A DNA stretch of 64,000 nt from the NCBI GenBank assembly GCA_930367205.1, contig OV884009.1, positions 34,915,841-34,979,840 on the forward strand. The letters run 5' to 3'. The stretch is from Acanthosoma haemorrhoidale (Eukaryota > Arthropoda > Insecta > Hemiptera > Acanthosomatidae). Shown here piece by piece: positions 44,291 to 56,647 of the stretch (positions are counted from its first letter, which is position 1; each line of letters begins with the position of its first letter). Below the pieces are notes generated by a model that did no database searches, was not told the origin of the DNA, and worked only from the letters and a program-made list of their open reading frames with translations. Both the position numbers and the translations under genes were made by a program.

Positions 44291-45739
44291 ATAAAGTGAC
44301 AGCCTCTATAAGAAGTAATATTACTATTAATAAAATACAATAAAGTATTGTTTGACTGCATTTCTTAAGGGGCATAGTTTCATGATAAGAAAGATATTAT
44401 TGCATTAATACATAGGCCAACTGACTGTTAGATTTAATTTATTATTCCAGATTTAATTAAATGTTTATTCAAGCAATATACCCGTGGCATAAAATCCCAC
44501 ATGAGGTCCTGCTACATGAGAAATATGGCCTTATCCATAAAATGTAATTAAGTGTCATTAATTTATCAGCTGTATCTGTGTCCTAGTGGTTAGACGACCA
44601 GCTGTTGCAACATAGATTTAATTTAAATTACATTTCTCTAATCAATTACTTGGTAAAAACAAATATAATTTCTCTAATTTTTAGTAGGGTATCAAATTAA
44701 AGCATGATCTTGCCCTGATTACCTTTGTTTTCTCTATTCTCGTAATTACATTTTTTCTTTCAACTTTTGTTCAACCAGTGTTGTTTTTTGTAGGTGTCAT
44801 ATTTATATCTGTCTATCTGACACCTCGTTGAAAATAAAAAAATCAAATTATATAACAATATAATTATATAACACATTACATATTATTATTTATTAATAAT
44901 AATGCATAGCGTTGACCTTACTACTAGGACTATAATTACATTGTCGTTAAAACTGTCAATAAAATTTTTGACAAACTGTTAATATAGTAACCCTTAATTG
45001 TGTGACGCATCACACTTGACTTGAACTTTAAATTTTGATAATTAATCGACAGGTCAGACTTTCTGGAAAATTTATTGAGGTTCCAATGCGTTAATTTTCT
45101 TACGAAAACGGACAGGATGTTTTCGATGTGTTGAGACTCTTTGTTTGATTCTAACACAGTGGTCAGAGTGGCATTGTGATTCAATTCCTTGACCACAATC
45201 GGATATGGTCTCAATCCCTTTCATTTTCTCGGCGGTTTCAATCCTGTCAATATCATATCTATATTTTATAGAAGATAAATGTTTCCTAGACATTGTAGTT
45301 ATAGTTATATGTTATGATTTGATTCATACCGCGTTCATTCGACTCAACTAAAAGACAAATAGCATTTAAGATCTCTTGCATATATGGGCTTCTTTACTAC
45401 TTAAACTTCAGTTCTATTTTAGTTCTAATTTACTGGTTTTTGAAAATTTTCCAATTTAACCCTTAACGAAACAGTGAAAGTTTCAAATTACTATTTGGTG
45501 TGACAAGATTGGTTACTGATTATGTACACACCTTAACTACAGTATAAGTGAATGCTAGTTGATCCATGGATCAGTAGCCGTTTTTGTTTAAGTCAATTAT
45601 GATTTTAGTGTATTATAAAACGAACTAAACGTTGCAGAAGTAAAAAAAAAAAATGTAAGTTACTGATCCAACCACTTTATCCCAACTATTGCCAGCTTGT
45701 CATAAAGAAAATAAGTTCCCCACCATGTGCCACTTCAGT
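44291..45739. other. unassigned AT-rich DNA
   Basis: No supported gene. 'GTGTCCTAGTGGTTAGAC' at ~44,579 resembles a tRNA A-box, but no B-box or cloverleaf follows, so I do not call a tRNA or SINE. Confidence 0.4.
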
Positions 45740-46100
45740 TAACCGTGGCAAAGGGGACTCGACCATTCGTTCAGGTAAATACCTGAATCTACTCATAACT
45801 TAGGAATCCTTGACTACTTTGTTCAGGTAATAGGCCTACAATTGGAGCTATATGCTTAGACCGAAGTAAGGAACAAGACAAACGACATTGAACGCAACAC
45901 TCTGAACTTCAGGTAGAATCAAGCAGGTATCTTTTTCTCTGTAGAACACAGATCTGTGGCGGTTTCTCACTAATCCAGTCCATATTTGTCTCTGCCCACT
46001 TTAGCCAATAGCTCTGTATTAATTACTGTGACATTATTGTTAGTAGGATTTTTTTTTTATTTAAATGATAAATTATTGTATAATCATGAGAAAACGGGGA
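45740..46100 (+). repeat. Interspersed repeat E, copy 4
   Basis: The left half is the reverse complement of 29,140-29,330. 'CAGGTAGAATCAAGCAGG' (~45,910) and 'CTGTGACATTATTGTTAG' (~46,026) match 3,987 and 4,090 of copy 1. It ends in a T run and AT-rich sequence. No coding capacity. Confidence 0.55.
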
Positions 46101-47889
46101 GATCTGGCCAGTAATTTGTTTCTATTAATTATTAAATTTTTTTTTATTTAAAATTGAACCTTGCCACCTTTAATGCGTCCTTAATCATATTATGAGCTGG
46201 GAATTTATAAATGAGTAATAACCGTTCCCAATTTTGCACGTTTAATTTGTTTTTTTTTCAAACTACCCGTAGTTTCATTTTAAGCTAGAATGCGTATTTC
46301 GAGGAGTGCTCATGGAAACTCAAGTCTACCTCTCTATCTTCATGAAAATACGCGTCTAACAGCTGATAATACGAATAACGCAGTCATGTAATATGTAATG
46401 AGAAAACATATAGAAAATGAACTCAAGTGAGGTAGCCTGTGAATAAGAAAATCAGCAGTTTTTTCGAAGCGTTCTGCAAACATTTGTATTAGTTAACACC
46501 TGCTGGAAGAATTAAACGGAGCAAGGCCTCGATTAAGTAGCAGATCACTCAAGCCGTTGACGTGTTAATTTTTAAAAAAATACAGTAAAACCGTAAAAAT
46601 TAAAAAACAAAAAAAAAACAGCAGGATTCTGTGCGTAAGTGTTCGCTTCCTCGAAAAATATGACACGATGACAATAACATGTATATATATATATTTGTCA
46701 TTAGGAACGTTCTCCATAAAAAGTAACCTCAATAACTACTTTTTTGGACACCATTGCCATATATTGCCCATACTTACCAGACGTCAAAGCTCACAGATAA
46801 CATTTATTTAACTTTTAATTTTACATGAAATATATCTGTAAAACGTTTACTTCAATAACAACATAATTTTTTCATCACTGATAAACTACACAGACATACA
46901 AATACAAAGCAAATATACAAAATAGAAGCATATATATACAAGATTATAATTAAGTTGTATACCGATTGATATAGTTAATTTATTTTCTACTTCCTTAATA
47001 TTTCCTAGATAAAAAAAAAGTCAGTTCATAATTGATCTATAACAAAATCTTAGATTTAATGAGAAACAATCGTGAGCCAATTGATCACTGGTTTAATATA
47101 TTTTCCTAAATTACATTCAATGTTATTTTGTTTTTGTTTTTTTAAATCAAATGTAAAGATCTCACGGATCATTATGTCATTAGATACATGTGGATCGTTA
47201 AATTTATTCAAGCATTAACAAAATTAACACGTTAAGAATAATCTTAAACTAACTTTATTTCAGGTCTATTGTCTTTATGAATATTTAAATATTAAATAAA
47301 TATTCGATGAATTATTATTATTGTACTATGTAACATCTTTGCACTATTTTTTATTATACTATCTAAGATTAGAATCCTTTAAATGTTCAGTTGATAAACA
47401 CATGGATGTTATTATGTATTTAATTTTGCTGCTATAATTTTTGCCTCTTCTTTTTTTTTCTTTTAATGGACGTTTGTATTACACTTCTCTTATTTTGCAT
47501 TCTAACGAATTCTTAGATGATACTTTTTTAATTTGAGGCATGCCTGTAAGTTAAATATTATTATTTTATTCCCGTACTGTACTGTTTATTTTTTGTTGTC
47601 CAGAACGGTATTTATTTATATGTGCATTTTTATTATTCATAGTTGCTCGAATAAATACTTTTTTTTTTACTCTATTCCTGTTAGAATTTAACTTGTATTT
47701 TGCTCTAATAAAAATGTCGATCGTTGGTCGATTTAAGCTCAGGGTTCTTTCTATCCATGATAAACCGGTCCTACTAAGTAAGCTAGAATTACATACACAT
47801 ATATATGCATGTGGATGTGTGTGTCGATGTATGAACAGGTTTGATTGGAAAGTTGGAGCGGGGAGAGGCAGATCAGCTGTCGTTAAACA
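46101..47889. other. unassigned AT-rich DNA
   Basis: Nearly 1.8 kb of AT-rich sequence with a short (TA)n run at ~46,681-46,694. No gene or repeat recognised. Confidence 0.5.
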
Positions 47890-48142
47890 TTGCTTTATAA
47901 TTTCCTAACGAGAACCAGTCCCGGCGGCCTTTCTCATCTCAGCTCCAGCTGTGAAAGTAGAAATGGAATCCAATTGGAGCCAGTCGCCACTTCAAGGGGC
48001 ACAGCGCGCATCCTAACCGTTGCGTTCCCTGGCTCTGCGTCGCCCTAGTTGGCAAGAATCACACCTTTATTTATTGTCACGCGTCCACTATAAGTTTTCA
48101 TTATACTATACGAGATCGATCTCAACCAGAAAGGTTTTGCAA

Positions 48143-48513
48143 AATGAAGTGCCAATGCAGCCAAAAACTCCACAGTCCACACACACAAAACACACAAAAA
48201 GTCCACTATATAGTTACGAAGTCCACTAAACCTTCTATGGATAAAAATAGTGACAGTAAAATGAGAATGGAGAGCAATACTCCAAAATTGAGGTTGTAGG
48301 AAAAACATTTTTTTCTGAATGGAATGAAAATGAAATGAAAAAAAGATTGACCCCTAACAAAAAGTATGTCTAACTGACAAAAAGAAAGACAAATTTATAT
48401 ATAAATTACATTTTTAGTGACTAGCTTATATTATGGGCCTATGTACATATGTGGTGATTTCAATGAACCGACAGCATACAGATTCGCTTACAATTGTAGC
48501 TAAGAATTAAATG
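48143..48513 (+). repeat. 371-bp tandem duplication, unit 1
   Basis: Unit begins 'AATGAAGTGCCAATGCAGCC' at 48,143 and again at 48,514. The two units are almost identical apart from the first ~60 bp, where unit 1 has a CA-rich stretch ('CACACACAAAACACACAAAA'), and a few indels. The minus frame 48,045-48,308 spans the boundary and is accidental. Confidence 0.9.
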
Positions 48514-48882
48514 AATGAAGTGCCAATGCAGCCAAAAACTTCTGAAGTCCACTATATAGTTACGAAGTCCACTATATAGATACGAAGTCCACTAAACCTT
48601 CTAAGGATAAAAATAGTGACAGTAAAACGAGAATGGAGAGCAATACCCCAAAGAGGTTCTTTTCCCAATGAGGTTGTAGGAAAAACATTTTTTTCTGAAT
48701 GGAATGAAAAAAATATTGACCCCTAACAAAAAGTATGTCTAACTGACATAAAGAAAGAAAAATTTATATATAAATTACATTTGTAGTTACTAGCTTATAT
48801 TATGGGCCTATGTACATGTGTGGTGATTTCAATGAACCAACAGCATACAGATTCGCTAACAGTTGTAGCTAAGAATTTAAGA
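48514..48882 (+). repeat. 371-bp tandem duplication, unit 2
   Basis: Second unit. It contains an additional copy of the 20-bp minirepeat 'GAAGTCCACTATATAGTTAC' and an inserted 'GAGGTTCTTTTCCCAAT' near 48,652. It ends at 'TTGTAGCTAAGAATTTAAG'. High identity suggests a recent local duplication. Confidence 0.9.
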
Positions 48883-49009
48883 ATTATTACAAGGCAGGAA
48901 AGAGCGTGTTGCTGGGATATATAAAAATATCAAATAAATAGAAATAATAATAATAATGAACTATTGACAACAAGTGATAGGATTAGAGTTCTCAAGGATT
49001 GCTGCTTTT

Positions 49010-49182
49010 TTTTTTCTAAACGCCTTTAATTATAAAATTTTTAACAATTTACAAATTTCTCCTCTTTCTGTGATGCGCTGATGCATTCGAAGGAGGTTGG
49101 GTTACATAACAATAACCGATTGATGTTAAAATTACAATGCAATGTATATATACTCGGTGATGGGGCTCACCTCAACGAAGCA
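49010..49182 (-). mobile_element. JkB LINE 3' UTR
   Basis: Minus-strand tail: T run at ~49,006-49,016, 'AACGCCTTTAATTATAAAAT', 'GCTGATGCATTCGAAGGAGG' and 'GGTGATGGGGCTCACCT', matching 5,996-6,220. It ends at ~49,180, where the next segment (49,183-49,410) is joined without the RT C-terminal sequence expected. Confidence 0.85.
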
Positions 49183-49410
49183 TATTTGTGAGATGGCAAA
49201 TACAGTTCGGATGGGTATTGCGAGATTTGATCGCTGATTCGGAATGGAGATGGTGATAAAGGTAAGGATGGGTTTTTAGTCATGATAGTGCTCAAGAGGA
49301 CGGATCCGAGGAAGTATTGTCGAAGGACAGATGGGTACATCCTAACTCGGAACAGTGCTGCGAAATGTGACCGTTTCGGGGATTCTAAGTATAAATCTTA
49401 AGAAACAATG
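49183..49410 (-). repeat. Segment joined to JkB tail, shared in part with 24.1 kb
   Basis: The distal part (49,335-49,410) matches the reverse complement of 24,120-24,195. The segment could be upstream JkB sequence brought next to the 3' UTR by an internal deletion, or an unrelated neighbour. On the minus strand it reads 'FLRFILRIPETVTFRSTVPS' then a stop. Function unknown. Confidence 0.4.
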
Positions 49411-49499
49411 CGTCAAACGTACACGGGCGGTTATAGCAGTCAACGCATGGGATATCGACTTTGCTCGGTGAGAAAAATATTTTATAAAATTTATTTATG

Positions 49500-49536
49500 A
49501 ACGACGTTTCGACTTTGTTCGCTTACATCAGGTATC
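49500..49536 (-). ncRNA. Degraded hammerhead-ribozyme-like core
   Basis: Minus strand: 'CCTGATGTAAGCG', loop, 'AAAGTCGAAACGTCGTTC'. It keeps CUGAUG and CGAAACGUC, spaced as in small hammerhead ribozymes, but core A9 is U and stem II pairs poorly. Probably the relic of a Penelope-like or similar element end. Confidence 0.35.
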
Positions 49537-51008
49537 AAAAATAAGAAAGGGAAATCTCATAAATGTTGCCACAATGTTACTGACAGAATAAAATGAAAAG
49601 ACACGAGTGATTGATATAACATCAATGTTATAAGAAATGCTATCTGTATATATATAAAAATAAATAACGGATGATCATCTAGAGGTTATAAAATAAGAAC
49701 AACTATACAATTTATCATTATGGCATTATATGAATATTTTTATTTATCTCTCATCTTGTAACACACTTCTGTTCTCATACCTATTTCGATCTGTTATGCT
49801 TAAGCCACTTTAGAATGACGTTTATAGTTAAGTTACGCCTATTCTGGCATCTTGCGAACTAAAATTCTAATAAACATATTAATAATAAAAAAATTTACTA
49901 ACATGTAAAACAAATAACCAATTATGCAAACCTTTACATGATTTAGCCATTAATATGAGTCAGATTATGATGCATAACATAAAATAAGACTTAAATGAAT
50001 TAATATTAAGTAAAATGGAAACAATATTTTCATTTTGAGGGAGGGTATACATATTAAAATATCAACCGATCTATCACAGATATATTAAACACATTAATTC
50101 TAGCCATGCAATTCTTTCAGGAGCTAAAATAAAATAGTATGCACATGAATTTTATATGCAACATTTAGGAAATATTATTGTGGAAATAATTGGAGATTAA
50201 GTTGCCAAACACATATATGTCAAATTAATAATATATTTTAGAGGTGATCGTACTACTGGTAACGGTTGTTGTAATTTAAAGGTTTGGGTAATTTATTTTT
50301 AAGATTAGATAACATGTATGTTTATAAATATTTATATGGTTTCTTAAAATTTAGTCCAGGGGAAGCCTGAATAGGATATATATTGATTATTTGAATATGA
50401 TTTTATAAGAATAAAATACAATAAAAAATATGTGTTTATAGTGTTTTACTTTATAGTGTTTATAAGCCTTACAGCATTAATCTACTAATGGTATGAATGA
50501 GATCTTTTATTACAATTAACTTTCGACCAAACTTGTTTCAACACAAAATACCTATTATTAATCAGGGCGTCGAGATGTCCAGGCGGTACACATGAATCAC
50601 ACGAAGTGTGAACGTAAGAGTTTTAAGAGAACTACAAAACCTTAAAAAATAGTGAAAAGTTGGTCGTTGATGAACTATAATAATTTTCGACTAGCGGAGT
50701 TATTTGGCATGTCTGAACGGTGTAGTCACCAAGAGTGATTATGCCTCCTAGCTTTATTTGATTAAAGACCGCCCGCGGATGGTAGCTAGAAAATCGCCTT
50801 TCAACATTTTTGGTCAAACTCGACCAGACGCATCCCATAAAGAAACCGTCACAATAGCTGCGAATCTATTCCGTGGTCAACATGCTATTTTATTAGGCTA
50901 CGGGTTGATGGTTTCAAATAAATCTAAATATTGATAACGAATTTAATAAACACAAATTCATTTCTACCAACAGATACCGATAGCAGTGCAATATCTTAGC
51001 TTTATTTT
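49537..51008. other. unassigned AT-rich DNA
   Basis: No supported feature. It lies between two hammerhead-like relics of the same orientation. Confidence 0.4.
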
Positions 51009-51045
51009 ATAGCCGTTTATGGCTAAGCCACATCAGGATATAAGT
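51009..51045 (-). ncRNA. Degraded hammerhead-ribozyme-like core
   Basis: Minus strand: 'ATCCTGATGTGGCTTAGCCA', then 'TAAACGGCTATAAA'. CUGAUG is kept, GGC-TTA-GCC can form stem II, and the following AUAAAC replaces CGAAAC. TAGCC/GGCTA could pair alternatively. Relic at best. Confidence 0.3.
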
Positions 51046-52269
51046 AATGGCTTGTAATTTCTCACCTGATCTTGTTTCTGATGAGTAATTAGCTTGTATA
51101 GTCGCAGACCGCTATCCCACCTTCACACGTAAGAACATGTGTAAAGCATAATAGGCTTGTGAGGATGCTCGAGATAGGATCGCTTTAGTCAAATGGACCG
51201 GAATAAGCATGTATTCCCTAAAACCAGAAAACGTGGAGATAAATTATCTGGTCATCGTAAATTATATCGGATGCTTTGACAAGATTCGCATGTAGTATTC
51301 ACTAGCGAGCTGATGCATATTGTTAGCGTGAGCGTCTAGACATGGGAGCCTGTCTGCGTCCACAGTTTATGTGACACTGTGAGTGACAGTCAATAATGTC
51401 ATTGTGGCCTGTGGTCCCCCATCCAAGCTCTCCACTGCGTCCGGTAAACTGCTGAAAACCGCAGAGGTGTTGGGCTGTAAATATTCACATTTATGGTTTC
51501 ATCTTGTAGGTGCGAGAAGTGCTGGCTCCATCAGTATTTATAGATCCTCTTCCTTAAATGAAACATCTGTAGACATGGTAGACTAAATCTAAAGGAAGTA
51601 TGGAGTCGTACTCCATCGCTACCTGTGTTATTTAACTTGTTCAAGATCGGAAGAATCCAAGATGGAAGCATAAGAACTACTAAAGGGGATAACAAAAAGT
51701 ACTATTTACTTATTTTTCGGAATGCTTAATGTCCTCCCTCAACCTGTCTACAGATTTCGCAAACAATAGAGACCACCGTGGAAGAAGCATTTGCAAGCTT
51801 CGTAGAGGAAATTAAAAGACGTTGTACTCCTTCTAGAAAGTCACCTTGCGCATTATTCCCATACTCATTGCCTATATCTTGTCTGATGGATCTGTTGTGA
51901 ATCAGGCGGTCCTCGTCTGTTTATTATAAAGTATAAGCATTAAGAACAATTATGTACTTCCCATAAACGTTGGAAGCACCATAAGTGAATAAATGTTCCT
52001 TTGCAAAGTGAAAGCAGCCTATTAGTAAAAGGGATAATGACCCTTATAAACATATTTGTACCCTAATCAAAAAGGGTGTGACGTTCTTATTTGAAAGCCA
52101 CACCACATACGACGACGCAAATTCAAAACTTTTGAGAGTAAAATACAATCGTGAACCGTTTGTAAATGCCCTTCTTTTTTTGTCAATAGTTTTTTACGAC
52201 TATTTTTATTTGCTGAATAGATATTTTTCAATGGAAATACTGAGTTTTCTACTTTGAGAAGATGGCAAA
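51046..52269. other. unassigned DNA
   Basis: A 67-codon plus frame (51,383-51,586) has no recognisable domain. No shared repeats noticed. Confidence 0.4.
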
Positions 52270-52600
52270 AACCAATGCTTGTTGGATCAACAACTCAACG
52301 TTGAATCTTCACAGCACCATGCACTCGACAAAAGCCGCCACGTTAGAAAATCATATAATGTAATATGAATCACAATTAGCTGATGCAGTGTTGACCTTTG
52401 CGCAGGCTGATATCGCACCGACGCCTTTTCCGTCGGATATTTATCTCCTTGCGGAATAAAGCCATATTTTCCCAGCCGATCGATATCATGTTTATCGGTG
52501 AGCGGTGAGCCATTAAGGCAGTGAACAAGGCAATCGAACCCGGTTTTATTGCCAATTAAATCGATTGTACACGAATGCATTAATGGGGTTCCCTTATGCG
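52270..52600. promoter_or_regulatory. GC-richer island with nuclear-receptor and homeodomain-like sites
   Basis: Contains TGACCTTTG (52,392-52,400; reverse CAAAGGTCA, a nuclear-receptor half-site), 'CCGATCGATATCATG' (~52,477), 'TTTATTGCCAATTAAATCG' (~52,544) and 'ATGCATTAATGG' (~52,576). The density of distinct developmental-factor cores in a CpG-bearing island suggests an enhancer. The 97-codon minus frame here is probably accidental. Confidence 0.3.
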
Positions 52601-53555
52601 GGAAGTACGAAAGGGTACTGCTACAGATAATATCAATTATTGATTTATAATAGTTTGTTAATGGCTGAGAGTGTTGTTTTAGCGATTAATCTATTACCTA
52701 TGTTATTAACTCAATGCTGTCTTATTCCGCCATGAGTCACGTTTCAAAACAGCATAAAGAGAAGATTTCACCCCATTTATAAAAGGAATTATTTCGAAAA
52801 AAATGAAGAATGACAGTTGTCCTTAGTTCACAACTGAAATTATGAGTCCGAATTATTTGGTATAAAGGTCAGAACCAATCTTTTTGCTGAGTCCGAAGTA
52901 GAGAGGCTCTACTTTCAAGTAAGTACTGTGTCTGGATGTCTTTGTTTTTCTGTAGTGGTCGTAAATATGATTCCATCGCACTGACATTTCAATAGTGTAA
53001 AAACACGTCAACATATTCAGAATGTGTTGGTTAAAATCCAGAAACAGGGAGTTTTAAAAAATTTGATCATTTCATGCTAACATCACTCAGAAGCTGTATA
53101 AGGGCCAATTCCCTCTACGGTTACACACACGCCACGTGAAAGCAAAAGGAATTTCAATTATACTCAATTTAAAAAAAAAAAGTTTTTTTAAGATCCAATA
53201 AAAAAAATCGTAAGTTAAACATTGATTAGTTTCACAATACTTTAATTTAATATTTAAGAAACTAAGGTTTTAGAAGTATGTCTGGCTATTGCTTATTTAC
53301 TTAATTTTTAAACTTTGTATTATATTTTATATTTGTGTTAGTCAGCTGGAACGAAAACTTGGTAAATTTATTGTAGTAGTTTTATAGTGTTCAGACAGAC
53401 TTTATGTGGGCTCTATTGGTCTCAGCTGGTAAAAATAAAGCAAGTATAAATAATCATGTTCCTTGTTCTAGGCCGAAATTTACTAAGTAAAGGTAGAAGG
53501 TGCTTAAAATAGCAATTATGTGTGACATGGGCAATCTTTATGATCTTTACGATGT
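52601..53555. other. unassigned DNA with a P-type palindrome
   Basis: At ~52,889-52,916, 'GCTGAGTCCGAAGTAGAG' followed by 'AGGCTCTACTTTC' resembles the P end motif at 60,668 and 60,952, a near-palindrome around AGTAGAG/CTCTACT. The rest is unassigned and AT-rich. Confidence 0.4.
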
Positions 53556-53990
53556 ATATTTCTACAAATAAAATTTATAATGTATAATAGAACAAAAATA
53601 AATAATTATTCCGGGATAAAGTCCCCTATGAACAACATTAATGTCCGGATGAATTCATATCTCGAAAAGAACTTACAAAAGTGAAAAAAAACAAAGCAAT
53701 GTAAGATAATGTGTAAGAAGAAATAATAATGAAAATATTTAACTCCATTTAGCAAATAAAGACATAGATGGATTTTCATACAAACAAAAAAACAGCAACA
53801 TGAAGAATTCAATGCAATAGGACCACAAATGAAAACAGTCAAATTAATACAAAAAATATATATATGGTCTGTCTGGACAGTGAGGAGGTGTTGGTATAGG
53901 AGGGTTTTGAAGATTTGTAAGGATGAAGCATGGTGGATATTAGGAGGTAGAGAATTCCAGAGTGGGAAGGAGTATAAAGGTCATAATATC
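53556..53990 (-). mobile_element. LnD LINE, 5'-truncated copy
   Basis: Minus strand: a ~120-bp coding end with the characteristic 'LWNSLPP' motif, then a long 3' part ending 'GGGGACTTTATCCCGGAATA' near 53,610 and AT-rich sequence. The 3' part aligns with 44,170-44,290. Typical of CR1/Jockey-group LINE ends. Too little is left to name the clade. Confidence 0.75.
53606..53980 (-). pseudogene. LINE reverse transcriptase C-terminal remnant ('LWNSLPP' type)
   Basis: The minus frame reads 'LYSFPLWNSLPPNIHHASSL', then 'QIFKTLLYQHLLTVQTD'. This is the generic LINE ORF2 ending in which a '(R)LWNSLPxxIxxAxSLxxFK..L..HL' motif follows RT. Unusually, the same frame stays open through the presumed 3' UTR to 'FIGDFIPE' and a stop at 53,606. 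The catalytic domain is absent. Confidence 0.75.
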
Positions 53991-54340
53991 CATAAATGAT
54001 ATAAAACAATTAGCAACAAGTTCCCCCAAGTTCTGCTGTTATGCGCATTCAACCGCCATTGCACAAAAGTCTGGACGCTCAAGCGAAAAAATAAATGAAA
54101 AAGTAAAAAGGAACGGTGCGTGTCATGGAGTGGTTAGGTCCTTGGCTATAAGGGAGGGAGGATTTGGCCCAGAAAATGAAATTATACATTTCTCACTTCT
54201 AATTAGCCAGCCAAGAGATAGGTCTAATTTTTAAGGACCACTGTGGAAGATTGTCGGGTAGGGGCGGCTCCACCTGCCCTTAGCGCACATTTTCATAAAT
54301 TATCATGGGGTAATTGTTCTAACCGGTGGGGGTTAAAGGC
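53991..54340. promoter_or_regulatory. GC-richer island
   Basis: Block with 'GGGGCGGCTCCACCTGCCC' (~54,261; contains the E-box CACCTG), 'TCTAATTAGCC' (~54,198) and 'CATAAATTATCATGGGG' (~54,293). A 90-codon plus frame (53,962-54,234) has no recognised domain. A regulatory role is inferred from composition. Confidence 0.22.
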
Positions 54341-56379
54341 ACTCTGTTGGCCGCCATTCGACCACTCTGCTAGGGGCAAATAGATCTCTATCTACCCTTC
54401 TGATGGCTGCCTTATCTCCCATCCGATTGCTCCCATTCACCACTATTAGTGAGAACGTTAGTGATGAAACGGATACATCTCGGGTAGAATACTGAAAAAT
54501 AGTCATTTTACAAGGCCCTGTAAGATGCCTTGTAAGAAATAATTGACTGATATGGAATTGCTTAGGACTTAAAACCATCCACCTTTTCGTTTGCTCTGGT
54601 CTTTATAAGCCTCCCATTCTCTCATAGTCCCCTGCTCAAATAGAACGTACAATTTTCCTTGCCTTGTATTATACAACGTGTTTGCCATACTGCTTAGAAA
54701 TAAGAAGCAAGAATAAGCAATACATGGATCAAGCATAAATACAATGATGCGCAGCCCATTGCTTCAGCACATTGGGATCTTAAGCCCGCCAATATCTTGA
54801 CGTTGACACCTGTAATAATGGATTTAGCTGAGGAAGGAACCCATATTAGGCAACCCTGCTTCTCTAAGTCGGGCTAATTCCCGCCTGCCCTTGCCTTCTT
54901 CCTTTGAAAGGTGTTCAATGCCAAATCGAATCGCAGAACTGTTCTCTTTTATTAACTTTTAACCATGTCCTTTCACATGTTGTTAATCTATTGGTTTTTT
55001 TTACTTACCAGCAAGAGTGAACATGGTGATACAGTTGAGAGCTATTCTACAATTTTGAATACGGTATCAAAATAATGATATCTGCTGAAAAGCAATACGT
55101 AATTTGGGTTTTGTATTTTTTAACTACAACTACAATCATAAAAACCACCATCAACTTCGTGTTGGCTACTTTCAAACAACCGGTATTTCGTTTAGAGACA
55201 GGATATTTTGGGTGGTAGTTCCATTTAATGTTCCGGCGATGCTAAAAAATAGATACAACCATTCGAAAAACAATGATGGGTAATTAATCAATAATTGAAA
55301 GAAAAAATCCATACCACATTGAGTAGGGTAGGGTATCTAATGGAGATCCTGATTAATAAATAACAAGAAATATTTGTTGGAGACTTAGTCAACTGTAATT
55401 ACAATTCAAGTATGTCGATTAAAACCGTGCGAAGCATTCCACTTGACTTGATTTTTTGTATTATTCTTTCCCTAGTAAGTTTAGATTTTGAAGTTTGTGA
55501 AAATCTGCCACAACTGGAGAATACCAAAACAAATAATTTTGTATGCGACTAGTTTAGGCTTGGCTAGGGAAGAATGTATTGATTTGCATTTTTATCTAAA
55601 ACGGGTTAAAATCTGAATATTATTGCATTATAAATCAGTCGATTTTTATTGGTTTTTAGTTTAGTGTATATTGTATTGTCGTTTTATTATTATTTATTTA
55701 TTGTGGTATCAGTCCATATATACTCTCTGTTTGTATCTCTGTTCTTTGTATCTTCGTATGTCTGTATGCGCCTTTGTGAACGGTGTGAAAGAACAATATT
55801 GTATTACGTCATTATTTGTATATTATGATGATGAATAAAAACGAAATTAATGAACAATCTCAAGCGAACTGTAGAGCACAGTCAAGGAGTATTGTCTCCT
55901 CACGAAAATGGGGAAGCCCCGTTTTTAGTTTCCCCAGGCAGGGAAGAAAATACCTCCTTTCAAGTGCACTCAAATCAAATGTGAGAGCTTGGCAAACAAG
56001 TTATAACATAATGATAAAAACTTCATCATAAACTCGTTCTGTTCCGTACATTAGTAACCAAACTAAACCAAAATACTAATTTTGGAGAAAATAAAAACAA
56101 TTGAAAATAAGAAAAATAATTTATTCACATAAGCTTGCGTGAAAAATTAACTGTAAATTGACTCAGGTGATTTATTCAATTATTGAGCATGCTCCGAGGA
56201 AGAATGAGTTTTCAGATAATAATTGTCCTGTTTATCATGTAAATATCCCGTAACATAATTGACTTGATCGGAGATTTAATGGTAATTAACCCGTGGAAGA
56301 TTAATATCAATTATCACTCATCAACCCTCTCCGAATTAGCAGCATTATTACACCACTGAATAAATAATTGAAATTGTGA
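54341..56379. other. unassigned DNA, 2 kb
   Basis: No supported gene or repeat. Moderately GC-rich around 54,345-54,440 and 54,740-54,920, otherwise AT-rich. Confidence 0.4.
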
Positions 56380-56600
56380 TTGGCCAGCGTTAGGAGAGAG
56401 CCGGTTGGGACCTAGTTAGAGTTTTCCCACCCCTATGGACTATTGCTCTCCACACCCTCACCATTAGCCCGTCCATTAAGACATTAACCCATCGAGCCAC
56501 AGATGTCCGATGATATTTATCCATTTCATCGCCACCATCATTACCACAATGCACAGTAGCAGCACGAGGCTCCACAGTGCAGTGTTCATATTCCACCATA
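56380..56600. promoter_or_regulatory. GC-richer island
   Basis: About 220 bp denser in GC than its flanks ('GTGATTGGCCAGCG', with an inverted CCAAT; 'AGCACGAGGCTCCACAG'). A 69-codon minus frame is present but unconvincing. Possible regulatory element, weak evidence. Confidence 0.18.
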
Positions 56601-56647
56601 TCTAGTAATCCTATGCTTTTCTAAGTCCTAAGCATCCTTTTTTTAAG

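Noticed and set aside
44575..44640. tRNA or SINE suggested by 'GTGTCCTAGTGGTTAGAC'
   Set aside because: Only an A-box-like stretch is present. No B-box, no acceptor stem and no repeat of the segment elsewhere in the window.
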